Origin: Cohnella luojiensis
GTDB taxonomy: Bacteria > Bacillota > Bacilli > Paenibacillales > Paenibacillaceae
Assembly: GCF_004564235.1 (NCBI RefSeq)
Contig: NZ_SOMN01000041.1
Span: forward strand, 1-43,690
Direction: 5' to 3'
DNA: 43,690 nt
How positions within the stretch are numbered: the stretch's first letter is position 1; the number at the start of each line of letters is the position of its first letter. The position numbers were made by a program, and so were the translations under genes. Positions 15,901 to 23,651 of this stretch are shown here, piece by piece. A model generated the notes under the pieces. It saw only the letters and a program-made list of their open reading frames with translations. It was not told where the DNA came from and made no database searches.

Positions 15901-16110
15901 ATGGACACTAACGTTTTGTTGATCGTGACTGTGATTATCATGGCGGCAGCTGCCGTACTGACGATAATAGTTGGACAATCGCAAGGGAAAAAGGAAGGCG
16001 ACAGCACCTATTTCGTCAATCCCGGTCGGAAGCTCGGGAGGCTGCTTTCGATATATGCCGTAGTAATCGTGATCGTTTTGATTATTTTCGTCGTCATCAT
16101 GAGAGGTTGA
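15901..16110 (+). CDS. Small two-TM membrane protein
   Basis: A 69-residue protein with two hydrophobic helices (about 4-25 and 47-67) joined by a polar loop containing GQSQGKKEGDST. No family recognised. AAAGGA lies upstream, but at a rather long distance (about 12 bases). It sits between the secreted protein and the convergent MocR gene. The strong membrane pattern supports it as a real gene. Confidence 0.6.
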   Translation: MDTNVLLIVTVIIMAAAAVLTIIVGQSQGKKEGDSTYFVNPGRKLGRLLSIYAVVIVIVLIIFVVIMRG

Positions 16111-16116
16111 TTAGCG

Positions 16117-16150
16117 CGCTTATCGCGCGGCCTTCGCCGCGCGATAAGCG
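16117..16150. other. Perfect 14-bp hairpin at the 3' end of the MocR gene
   Basis: CGCTTATCGCGCGG (16117-16130) and CCGCGCGATAAGCG (16137-16150) pair perfectly around CCTTCG. It includes the MocR stop codon. Neither strand has a U-run after it, so it is not a standard terminator, but it could block convergent transcription or protect the 3' end of the mRNA. Confidence 0.6.
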
Positions 16151-17568
16151 GCAGCGAGACCGCTAATGCCTTTGGCTATTAGATGGTCTTCCATCTTGCT
16201 GAAAGTGATGCGAATGTGCCGATCCGACGATCCTAAAGTGCTTCCGGGAGTGAAGATGACCCCGTTGCCGATAGCCAGATCGAACAAACGCAGCTCGTCC
16301 CACTCCCCTTGCAATTCGCACCAGAGATGAATCCCGCCAAGCGGGATATTGAACCGTGCTTCGTCCCCCATCTCCGCTCGTATGGCCTCGACCGTTAACT
16401 CCAGCTTTTTCTGCAAGCCGATTCTGAGCCGTGCTAGATGGTTGTCCAATTCCCGAGACGTGAGCAGCTGAGAAGCGATCCACTGTGAGATATTGGAATG
16501 TCCGAAATCGAGCTGTTGCTTGGCATCCGTCAATCGTTGGATAACGGATTGGGGTCCCGCGATCCAGCCGATGCGCAATCCCGTTGACACGATCTTGGAT
16601 AAGGAGCTTACGTATAGAACCGAGCCGTCCTGATCTATTGATTTCAACGTACTCACGGATTGTTGGTCATAACTTGTCAGACTGTAAGGGTCATCCTCCA
16701 CGATCGCTATCCCGTATTTCGTAGAAATCTCCAGCAACCTTTTCCTTCGTTCGCAAGATAGGGTGGTCCCGGTTGGATTATGGTAAATCGGATTCACGAA
16801 CACCATCTTTATTCTATGTTGTTTATACAGCGATACGATTTGTTCGGGATCGATTCCCTCATCCTCGACCGGTAATCGATAAGTTTTTAATCCGGCTGAA
16901 TGGAAGATGGGCAGAGAATAGGAGTAGGATGGATCCTCTATCGCAACCGCATCTCCTGACTTTAGTAGGCTCTGTACGATGAGTTGTATCGCTTGCTGCG
17001 CGCCGGAAGTGACTAAAATGGACGATGAAGAAGATTTGATCGTTCTATGCGTTTCCAGATGATTCGCGATAGCTTCTCTCAGTTTTAGATTGCCTTGTAT
17101 GTGCTCGTAGCCTAGGTATTGCGTAATTTCCAACTGGCTATGAGCTTCTTGCATAAGCGTGACAGGGAATAAATCGGCGCTAAGTTCGCCGATCGCGAAG
17201 TTGATGTACGGCTTGTCCGATCCGACGATCTTATGAATTCGGCGAGTAAGGGGGTCGTTCAGCGGAAGGAAACCTCCCTTCACGTATTCTTCCCAATTCG
17301 GAACGCGTTTCACGATTCCTTCCTCGGACGCTTGAAGGTTAACGACCGTACCTAATCCTTTGATTCGACGCACCAGTCCGAGCGAATTCAACTGATCATA
17401 CGCCGATACAATCGTGCTTCGATTAACCTCGAGAAGAGCGGCCAATGCGCGTTCGGAAGGCAGGGAGCTGCCCGAAGGATATTCTCCGTTCACGATCCGA
17501 GTCTCGAAATAATCGGCAATCTGTATGTAGACTGGGACTCGCGACGATTTATCCGGACTCCATTCCAT
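16120..17568 (-). CDS. MocR/PdxR-type GntR regulator with aminotransferase domain
   Basis: A 482-residue regulator with an N-terminal GntR winged helix (about 8-75; SGSSLPSERALAALLEVNRS) and a C-terminal fold-type I aminotransferase domain (about 115-475). The PLP lysine lies in SSLSKIVSTGLRIGWIAGP. MocR proteins use the aminotransferase fold to sense PLP, GABA, taurine or related amines. It follows the PAP2-like gene by 27 bases on the same strand, so they probably form a unit. The ATG follows GGAGGAG. Its target is unknown; it may regulate its own operon or a neighbour. Confidence 0.9.
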   Translation of the reverse strand: MEWSPDKSSRVPVYIQIADYFETRIVNGEYPSGSSLPSERALAALLEVNRSTIVSAYDQLNSLGLVRRIKGLGTVVNLQASEEGIVKRVPNWEEYVKGGFLPLNDPLTRRIHKIVGSDKPYINFAIGELSADLFPVTLMQEAHSQLEITQYLGYEHIQGNLKLREAIANHLETHRTIKSSSSSILVTSGAQQAIQLIVQSLLKSGDAVAIEDPSYSYSLPIFHSAGLKTYRLPVEDEGIDPEQIVSLYKQHRIKMVFVNPIYHNPTGTTLSCERRKRLLEISTKYGIAIVEDDPYSLTSYDQQSVSTLKSIDQDGSVLYVSSLSKIVSTGLRIGWIAGPQSVIQRLTDAKQQLDFGHSNISQWIASQLLTSRELDNHLARLRIGLQKKLELTVEAIRAEMGDEARFNIPLGGIHLWCELQGEWDELRLFDLAIGNGVIFTPGSTLGSSDRHIRITFSKMEDHLIAKGISGLAAAYRAAKAAR

Positions 17569-17595
17569 GATGCGCAGCTCCTCCCTGTTGTGGTT

Positions 17596-18216
17596 TTACA
17601 AGCCGAAAAGCCGAAAGGTGATCGCCGTTACTCCGGCAGCAAGCGCTACGCCGGCAATGGTCTGCATGATCGTATGGGCTTCTAATCGCCATCTGGCCCA
17701 CCCCACTACCGCGATGAGAACGGCTAGAAAGTAGAATTTGGGCGATACAAGCAAGCTAAGAGTCAGAACGGCACCTGTTATGCCGATCAGATGAAGGCTG
17801 ATTTTCCAACGGGCGAATTGCGTAATGAGCAGGGCGGCTACGATCGCGCCGATCATGCCTACAAACGTTGCCAGCAACCGTTCCGAAACGTGCAGGAAAA
17901 TAAGCAGGATAAGCGTGATTGCCATGCAACCAAGAGCGAAGAGGATAGGAATAAGCCTTTGCTCGCGTTTGCTAATATCATGATCCGAGAATTTCCCTCT
18001 TACTACGCCGCGGCGAATGAACAGGATAGGAGCGATCGACACGCCTAAACAAATAATAATCCACCACAATAAACCTTCGTAAGGATGGGATGCGGTTCGG
18101 AGCGAGATGGTCAAGTATAGAAAAACGGCGATTAATAGGGGATTGCATAGGAATGAGATGGCGTAGGCTAGCTTGTAACCTGCGTGTTGAGGCCCTTTAA
18201 TGGCTTGTCGCGACAT
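17596..18216 (-). CDS. PAP2-like integral membrane phosphatase family protein
   Basis: A 206-residue protein with about six hydrophobic helices. The C-terminal motif ARWRLEAHTIMQTIAGVALA resembles the SR-x5-H part of lipid phosphatases of the PAP2 superfamily, and an earlier KISLH...G segment stands where PSGH would be. The catalytic signature is degenerate, so activity is doubtful. The frame is open to 18270, but the ATG at 18216 is chosen because GGAAGG lies eight to nine bases upstream and the longer start would overlap the promoter TATAAT at 18259-18264. Confidence 0.7.
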   Translation of the reverse strand: MSRQAIKGPQHAGYKLAYAISFLCNPLLIAVFLYLTISLRTASHPYEGLLWWIIICLGVSIAPILFIRRGVVRGKFSDHDISKREQRLIPILFALGCMAITLILLIFLHVSERLLATFVGMIGAIVAALLITQFARWKISLHLIGITGAVLTLSLLVSPKFYFLAVLIAVVGWARWRLEAHTIMQTIAGVALAAGVTAITFRLFGL

Positions 18217-18258
18217 TCGGATTTCCTTCCCTTGATCCATGTCAAATACATTTAGCTG

Positions 18259-18264
18259 ATTATA
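18259..18264 (-). promoter_or_regulatory. -10 element for the PAP2-mocR unit
   Basis: Minus-strand TATAAT stands about 43 bases before the chosen start. No good -35 accompanies it. It is divergent from the guanidine operon promoter 29 bases away. Confidence 0.4.
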
Positions 18265-18292
18265 ACACATGTGATAAAACCTAACATTTGTA

Positions 18293-18320
18293 TTGACTTT
18301 CGTGCTCCGAGGGATATAAT
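18293..18320 (+). promoter_or_regulatory. Promoter of the guanidine operon
   Basis: TTGACT (18293-18298) and TATAAT (18315-18320) are spaced by 16 bases, giving a leader of about 225 bases that holds the riboswitch. Confidence 0.75.
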
Positions 18321-18383
18321 TAGGTTCAAGTCAAACAAAAACATTCAATTGAATACAGGTTCCCTAACATGAGATGGGAACAA

Positions 18384-18505
18384 AATTCTGTCTAGGGTTC
18401 CGTTGACATCGCGTCAAGTCTGGTCCAAGAGACGGGGATACGTAAGTCGTTCGCGCAAGCGGCGGATGACCGTATATACACGGAAGGATAAAAGCCTGGG
18501 AGATG
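18384..18505 (+). ncRNA. Guanidine-I riboswitch (ykkC motif)
   Basis: The conserved blocks of the ykkC class occur in order: CTAGGGTTCCG (18393-18403), CTGGTCCAAGAGAC (18420-18433), and ACACGGAAGGATAAAAGCC (18478-18496), the last running into GGGAGA. This class binds guanidinium. The 3' part overlaps a terminator, so ligand binding should favour readthrough into the guanidine genes. Boundaries are approximate. Confidence 0.93.
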
Positions 18506-18522
18506 ATCTCCCGGGCTTTTCG
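18493..18522 (+). terminator. Riboswitch expression-platform terminator
   Basis: AGCCTGGGAGA and TCTCCCGGGCT pair (one U-G) around TGA, followed by TTTT. The 5' arm is shared with the conserved 3' block of the riboswitch aptamer. Confidence 0.85.
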
Positions 18523-18554
18523 TTATATCCATTTTACCTCAAGGGGGCTATTCG

Positions 18555-19277
18555 ATGAACAACGCATGGAGCACGACAATCTCGCCGGGAGCCAAGTGGT
18601 CGGGAATGGTCGGCAAAGGAAAAACGATTCGATTTACTGCAAGGGGGGACGGGGCTAATGTATCCATGCTTCTCTTCAATGCACGCGATTTAACGGAACG
18701 TTACAATATGTCGGACACGCTAAAAGCCCAATACACCTCGCATTTAACCAAAGGAAACATTCTCATGAGCGATAACGGACTTGCGATGGCTAGCTTCGTG
18801 GAAGACCGGCTCGGCTGGCACGATACGATAAGCGGCTACACCTCCCGTAAGACAACGGATGCGAAGTACGGTGCGACTACCTATCAGGAGCTCAGGAATG
18901 AATGGCTGCGCAGCGGCGAAGAGAACCTGTCCGTGGAGCTGGTCAGAAACGGCTTGGGCGTTCGCGATTTGGGGCCGGTGGTCAATTTATTTTCCAAAGT
19001 GTATTGCGACGAACAGGGGACGATGCATTTCGCTAAAGACCATTGCCCGAAAGGCGCTTCCGTTACTCTGCGTACGGAGATGGATGTTCTGCTCGTGTTA
19101 TCCAATACGCCAAACCCGCTCGATCCAAGCGAATCGTTTCCTTCCGTCCCGGTAATGATCGAGATTGCCGCTGCCGCGCTTGTAGACGAGTCGACCGACT
19201 TATGCGTGAACCATCGTTCGGAGAATCTCCGCGCTTTCGAGAACACATGGAATTATTATTCTCTGCTTTCCTTATAG
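18555..19277 (+). CDS. Carboxyguanidine deiminase subunit (DUF1989, urea amidolyase-associated protein 1)
   Basis: A 240-residue DUF1989 protein, first gene behind the guanidine riboswitch. Pairs of DUF1989 proteins next to urea carboxylase-like enzymes (CgdA/CgdB) deiminate carboxyguanidine to allophanate. Visible family segments are MLLFNARDLTERYN, EDRLGWHDTISGY and TPNPLDPS. Compared with its partner it has W/H in place of the Cys-rich DTCGCHD motif, so it may be the non-catalytic or structural half. The ATG follows AAGGGGG. Which of the two corresponds to CgdA is not certain. Confidence 0.88.
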   Translation: MNNAWSTTISPGAKWSGMVGKGKTIRFTARGDGANVSMLLFNARDLTERYNMSDTLKAQYTSHLTKGNILMSDNGLAMASFVEDRLGWHDTISGYTSRKTTDAKYGATTYQELRNEWLRSGEENLSVELVRNGLGVRDLGPVVNLFSKVYCDEQGTMHFAKDHCPKGASVTLRTEMDVLLVLSNTPNPLDPSESFPSVPVMIEIAAAALVDESTDLCVNHRSENLRAFENTWNYYSLLSL

Positions 19278-19315
19278 CACCCCCCACCTATTCGAATATC
19301 CAAGGAGGAAATATC

Positions 19316-19969
19316 ATGGCCGTATTTAATCGAGTCGAAAGCCCCCGCGTCGCGGAGGATGCGATATATAACGCGACCATCCCTGCCGGAGATGGATGGA
19401 TGTATGAACTAAAGCCTGGGCAAGTGCTCAGAATCGTGGATTTGGAAGGCAATCAAGCCGCGGACACGCTATTTTACGATACCGTCAACCCGGAAGATCA
19501 CTATAGCGCGATTCAGACCACTACCGGTCAAAGCAATATTTACTTAACGGCTGGCTCCGTCCTCCGCGCGGAATCCGGCAAAGAGCTATTAACGATCGTT
19601 GCCGATACTTGCGGATGCCATGACACGATCGGAGGCTCATGTTCCGCGCAGAGTAATACGGTACGTTATGCGCACGAGAAGCTGTCGATGCATAATTGCC
19701 GGGATACGTTCATGCTCCAGCTAGCCAAGCATGGGAACGGGAACTACACGAAACGCGATCTTGCACCGAACATTAACTTTTTCATGAATGTTCCCGTGAC
19801 TCCCGAAGGCGGGCTCACGTTCGCCGATGGCGTGTCCGCGCCCGGCTGTTACGTGGAAATGCAATCAAGCGGACATACGACGGTGCTTATCAGCAATTGT
19901 CCTCAATTAAACAACCCTTGCAACGCCTACAACCCAACGCCTATCCAGCTTCTCGTTTGGGATCGGTAA
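19316..19969 (+). CDS. Carboxyguanidine deiminase subunit (DUF1989, urea amidolyase-associated protein 2)
   Basis: A 217-residue DUF1989 protein, partner of the previous gene. The family segments are QAADTLFYDT, VADTCGCHDTIGGSCS and MNVPVTPEGGL. Several Cys and His residues (CGCHD, SCS, HNC) could form a metal or catalytic site. The frame is open upstream to 19043, but the start at 19316 is fixed by a perfect AAGGAGG and by the 38-base gap after the preceding gene. With its partner it should convert carboxyguanidine to allophanate and ammonia. Confidence 0.9.
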   Translation: MAVFNRVESPRVAEDAIYNATIPAGDGWMYELKPGQVLRIVDLEGNQAADTLFYDTVNPEDHYSAIQTTTGQSNIYLTAGSVLRAESGKELLTIVADTCGCHDTIGGSCSAQSNTVRYAHEKLSMHNCRDTFMLQLAKHGNGNYTKRDLAPNINFFMNVPVTPEGGLTFADGVSAPGCYVEMQSSGHTTVLISNCPQLNNPCNAYNPTPIQLLVWDR

Positions 19970-19973
19970 TAGA

Positions 19974-19989
19974 CAGAGAGAGAGAGAGG
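19974..19989 (+). repeat. Short AG dinucleotide run before the guanidine carboxylase gene
   Basis: Seven or so AG units end in GAGAGGT and overlap the only Shine-Dalgarno-like sequence before the ATG at 20001. Slippage here could alter ribosome binding. Confidence 0.6.
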
Positions 19990-20000
19990 TCGGGGACGCC

Positions 20001-23000
20001 ATGTTCGATAAAATATTGATCGCCAACCGCGGCGCCATCGCCGTTCGCATCGAGCGAACCCTTCGCAAGCTTGGAGTGAAATCCGTTGCCGTCTATACGA
20101 AAGCGGATCAAGACAGCCTTCACGTGGATCAAGCGGACGAAGCTATTCTTATAGGGGAAGGCCCGGCTAAGGACAGTTACTTGAATACGGAGCTCATTTT
20201 GCAAATAGCGCGAGAGACCGGAGCGCAGGCAATTCATCCCGGATACGGCTTCTTGAGCGAGAATGCGGAATTCGCGCGCGCCTGCGAGAGGAGCGGGATT
20301 CATTTCATCGGACCTACTGCCGGTCAGATGGAGATGTTCGGTCTCAAGCACTCGGCGCGGGAGATTGCAGAGAAGGCTGGAGTACCTATGCTTCCGGGAA
20401 CGGCGTTGATCGATCGGCTAGAAGCGGCTGTCGTCGAAGCGGACCGCATCGGATATCCGGTCATCTTGAAAAGCACGGCGGGCGGCGGAGGAATCGGCAT
20501 GCGGGTATGCCCTGACGAAAGCGTGCTGCGTTCGGCTTTCGAAGCGGTGAGCCATCTGGCCGAGACGAACTTCAAGAACGGCGGCGTTTTTCTCGAGAAG
20601 TATATCGCGCGAGCTCGCCACGTAGAGGTTCAAATTTTCGGCAATCTATTCGGGGAAGTCGTCGCGCTTGGCGAACGGGATTGCTCCGTTCAGCGCCGCA
20701 ACCAGAAGGTGATCGAGGAAACTCCTGCTCCTCATTTTCCTAAAGAAGTGCGGGAGCGAATGCTGGCTTCCGCAAAACGGCTTGCGGAAGAGGTGGGTTA
20801 TCGCAGCGCGGGTACGGTGGAGTTTCTCTATGATCCCGAGACCTACGAATTTTATTTTCTAGAAGTCAATACGAGGCTGCAAGTCGAACACGGCGTCACG
20901 GAGGAAGTGCTCGGCATCGACTTGGTCGAATGGATGGTCAAGGAAGCTGCGGATGAGCTGCGGGATTTGGTATCGCTAGTGCCGGCAGCTCATGGACATA
21001 GTCTTCAAGCGAGAATCTACGCGGAGGATTGCTTCCATCAATTCAGGCCGAGCGCGGGTCAGCTGGATAAGGCTGAATTTTCGACGCAAGCAAGAATCGA
21101 GACTTGGGTTCGCGATGGGATCAACGTGACGACCCTCTATGATCCGATGCTCGCCAAGATCATCGTTCACGGATCGGACCGTGCGGATGCAATCACCAAG
21201 TTGACTACGGCGCTCGAAGAAACGCGTCTATACGGATTAACGACCAATCTCTCCTATATCCAGGCTTTGCTTCAGGAGGACGGCTTTAAGGAGGGGCTCG
21301 TGTATACGCAAATGTTAAATGCATTCAATCCAGCGGAGTCTGCCATAGAAGTACTTGACGGCGGCGTGCAAACGACCGTCCAGGATTGGCCGGGAAGAAC
21401 CGGGCATTGGGACGTCGGCGTGCCGCCATGCGGACCGATGGATCCCTATTCCTTCCGAATCGGCAATAAGCTCCTAGGTAACGATGATTCTGCGGCCGGT
21501 CTAGAACTTACGCTGCGCGGCGGCTCTTACCGGTTCAGGCAAAGCATGTGGTTCTGCGTAACTGGAGCGCATATGAAGGCGGAATTGGATGATTCGCCGA
21601 TTTCATTATACAAACCCATCCATGCCAAACGCGGGCAAGTGTTGAGTTTCGGGGAATCCGAGAGGGGTATGCGATCTTACGTGCTCGTAGCCGGCGGGTT
21701 CGATATGCCTCGGATACTGGGCAGCTCCTCGACCTTTACGCTTGGCGGTTTCGGAGGTCATGGAGGTCGGGCGCTAAGAACCGGCGACGTATTGCGCGTG
21801 GTCGGCGGCGTTGGCACGCCAACGGAATTAAGAGAGTTAGATCCTGCTTATCGTCCTGTCGTATCCGACGGACCCTGGATGATCGGCGTGATTCCGGGAC
21901 CTCATTGTACGGAGGAATTTCTGAGTCCCGAATATTTGAAGCAATTGACAGAGACCGAGTGGGAGGTTCATTTCAATAGCTCCCGCACGGGAGTCAGGCT
22001 GATCGGTCCTGCTCCGCTATGGAGTCGGGAGGACGGAGGAGAAGCCGGACTTCACCCTTCTAACATTCATGATAACGCTTATGCGATCGGAACCTTGGAC
22101 TTGACCGGAGATATGCCGATCCTGCTCGGTCCCGACGGACCAAGCCTCGGCGGATTCGTATGTCCGGTCACGACGGCTTCGGCGGAGTTCTGGAAGATCG
22201 GCCAGCTTCACCCGGGCGACAAGGTCCGATTCCGGCTATTGACGTTGGAAGAGGCCGCGGCTATGCGCGAATTGCAGGAACAGGCTTTGAAGGCTATCGG
22301 GGATGGTTTGGAGAACGGGCTGCCTAAAGACACTATCCGCGATCGTTCTACGGACCGCGTGTGGATGCCGGCTTATCCGATTCTGGTGCGGGAAACGGAA
22401 GGCCGCAGATTCCCGATTACGATTCGGTGCAGCGGCGACCAGAACTTGCTCGTGGAATACGGAAGCATGGAATTGGACTTATTGCTTAGATTTCAGGTTC
22501 ATGCCTTGATGCAAGCCGTCGAAGAGAACACGGTCATTCCTGTATTGGATTTGACGCCGGGGATCCGATCGCTGCAAATCCATATCGATCCATCGCGAAT
22601 GACTGTTATCGAGGCAAGCAAACTCGTCTTGAACATAGATCGCCAACTGCCGCCGTTGGAATCGATTCGCGTGCCTTCCCGAATCGTTCGGCTGCCGCTT
22701 TCCTGGGACGATCCGGCAACGCAGCTTGCCATTGACCGCTATCAGCAGAACGTTCGCCCGGACGCTCCATGGTGTCCTAGCAATCTGGAATTTATTCGTC
22801 GCATGAATGGACTGGGAAGTCTCGAGGAAGTACAGGAGATCGTATACAACGCCAACTATCTCGTTCTCGGATTAGGCGACGTCTATCTTGGCGCTCCCGT
22901 CGCAACGCCGATCGATCCTAGACATCGTTTGGTGACAACGAAATATAACCCGGCAAGAACCTGGACACCGGAGAATGCCGTCGGGATCGGCGGCGCGTAT

Positions 23001-23651
23001 ATGTGCATCTATGGAATGGAAGGTCCGGGCGGGTATCAATTCGTCGGCCGTACGATTCAGATGTGGAATCGTCTGCGTTCCACGGAGAGCTTCCAACCCG
23101 GCAAGCCGTGGCTCCTTCGGTTTTTCGATCAAATCCGGTTTTATCCGGTTACCGCCGACGAATTGCTCGTACTTCGCGAGGATTTCCTTCGCGGGCGCTT
23201 TGAAGCCGATATTACGGAAACGACGTTCGACCTTGGAGAATACCTGCAATTCTTACAGTCTATCGAAGAGAGCGCACAGTCGTTTAAGAGTACTCAGCAA
23301 GCGGCTTTCCAGGGCGAAAGGGAGAGCTGGAAATCGCTCGGATTGGCGGAATACGTATCCGAACAAGAGCCTTCAGTGGAGAAGGTTGAGGAGGAAATAC
23401 CCGAAGGCGCTTCCGCCGTTCGATGCTCTGTTCCGGGCAGCGTATGGAAGGTAAACGTAAGCGAAGGCCGGGAAGTTAAGAAAGGGGATACGCTGATCAT
23501 CGTCGAGAGCATGAAGATGGAATTTTCCTTGCAAGCCCCTTGCGATGGCTTCGTGCACTCCGCTTACGTGAAACCCGGGGATGGCGTACATGCCGGACAA
23601 CTGCTGGTTAGCATTATGAAGAAGAACGTCAGAGAGGAGGTGAGCCTATGA
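20001..23651 (+). CDS. Guanidine carboxylase (urea carboxylase family, biotin-dependent)
   Basis: A 1216-residue biotin enzyme. The biotin carboxylase domain (about 1-450) has HPGYGFLSEN (79-88), the ATP-grasp loop K157-STAGGGGIGM and EVNTRLQVEHGVTE. The carboxyltransferase part has two KipA/KipI-like halves (about 455-770 and 800-1010) with LLGPDGPSLGGFVCPV and TKYNPARTW. The C-terminal biotin carrier has ESMKM with the biotinyl lysine K1172. Enzymes of this family carboxylate urea or guanidine using ATP and bicarbonate. The guanidine riboswitch and the DUF1989 pair point to guanidine. I cannot name the specificity residue with confidence. The stop overlaps the allophanate hydrolase start (ATGA). 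Confidence 0.92.
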   Translation: MFDKILIANRGAIAVRIERTLRKLGVKSVAVYTKADQDSLHVDQADEAILIGEGPAKDSYLNTELILQIARETGAQAIHPGYGFLSENAEFARACERSGIHFIGPTAGQMEMFGLKHSAREIAEKAGVPMLPGTALIDRLEAAVVEADRIGYPVILKSTAGGGGIGMRVCPDESVLRSAFEAVSHLAETNFKNGGVFLEKYIARARHVEVQIFGNLFGEVVALGERDCSVQRRNQKVIEETPAPHFPKEVRERMLASAKRLAEEVGYRSAGTVEFLYDPETYEFYFLEVNTRLQVEHGVTEEVLGIDLVEWMVKEAADELRDLVSLVPAAHGHSLQARIYAEDCFHQFRPSAGQLDKAEFSTQARIETWVRDGINVTTLYDPMLAKIIVHGSDRADAITKLTTALEETRLYGLTTNLSYIQALLQEDGFKEGLVYTQMLNAFNPAESAIEVLDGGVQTTVQDWPGRTGHWDVGVPPCGPMDPYSFRIGNKLLGNDDSAAGLELTLRGGSYRFRQSMWFCVTGAHMKAELDDSPISLYKPIHAKRGQVLSFGESERGMRSYVLVAGGFDMPRILGSSSTFTLGGFGGHGGRALRTGDVLRVVGGVGTPTELRELDPAYRPVVSDGPWMIGVIPGPHCTEEFLSPEYLKQLTETEWEVHFNSSRTGVRLIGPAPLWSREDGGEAGLHPSNIHDNAYAIGTLDLTGDMPILLGPDGPSLGGFVCPVTTASAEFWKIGQLHPGDKVRFRLLTLEEAAAMRELQEQALKAIGDGLENGLPKDTIRDRSTDRVWMPAYPILVRETEGRRFPITIRCSGDQNLLVEYGSMELDLLLRFQVHALMQAVEENTVIPVLDLTPGIRSLQIHIDPSRMTVIEASKLVLNIDRQLPPLESIRVPSRIVRLPLSWDDPATQLAIDRYQQNVRPDAPWCPSNLEFIRRMNGLGSLEEVQEIVYNANYLVLGLGDVYLGAPVATPIDPRHRLVTTKYNPARTWTPENAVGIGGAYMCIYGMEGPGGYQFVGRTIQMWNRLRSTESFQPGKPWLLRFFDQIRFYPVTADELLVLREDFLRGRFEADITETTFDLGEYLQFLQSIEESAQSFKSTQQAAFQGERESWKSLGLAEYVSEQEPSVEKVEEEIPEGASAVRCSVPGSVWKVNVSEGREVKKGDTLIIVESMKMEFSLQAPCDGFVHSAYVKPGDGVHAGQLLVSIMKKNVREEVSL

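Noticed and set aside
18217..18270. Longer N-terminus for the PAP2-like protein
   Set aside because: It would include the promoter -10 TATAAT; the ATG at 18216 has a proper ribosome binding site.
19043..19315. Upstream extension of the second DUF1989 gene
   Set aside because: The added part is a shadow of the first DUF1989 gene; the AAGGAGG before 19316 fixes the start.
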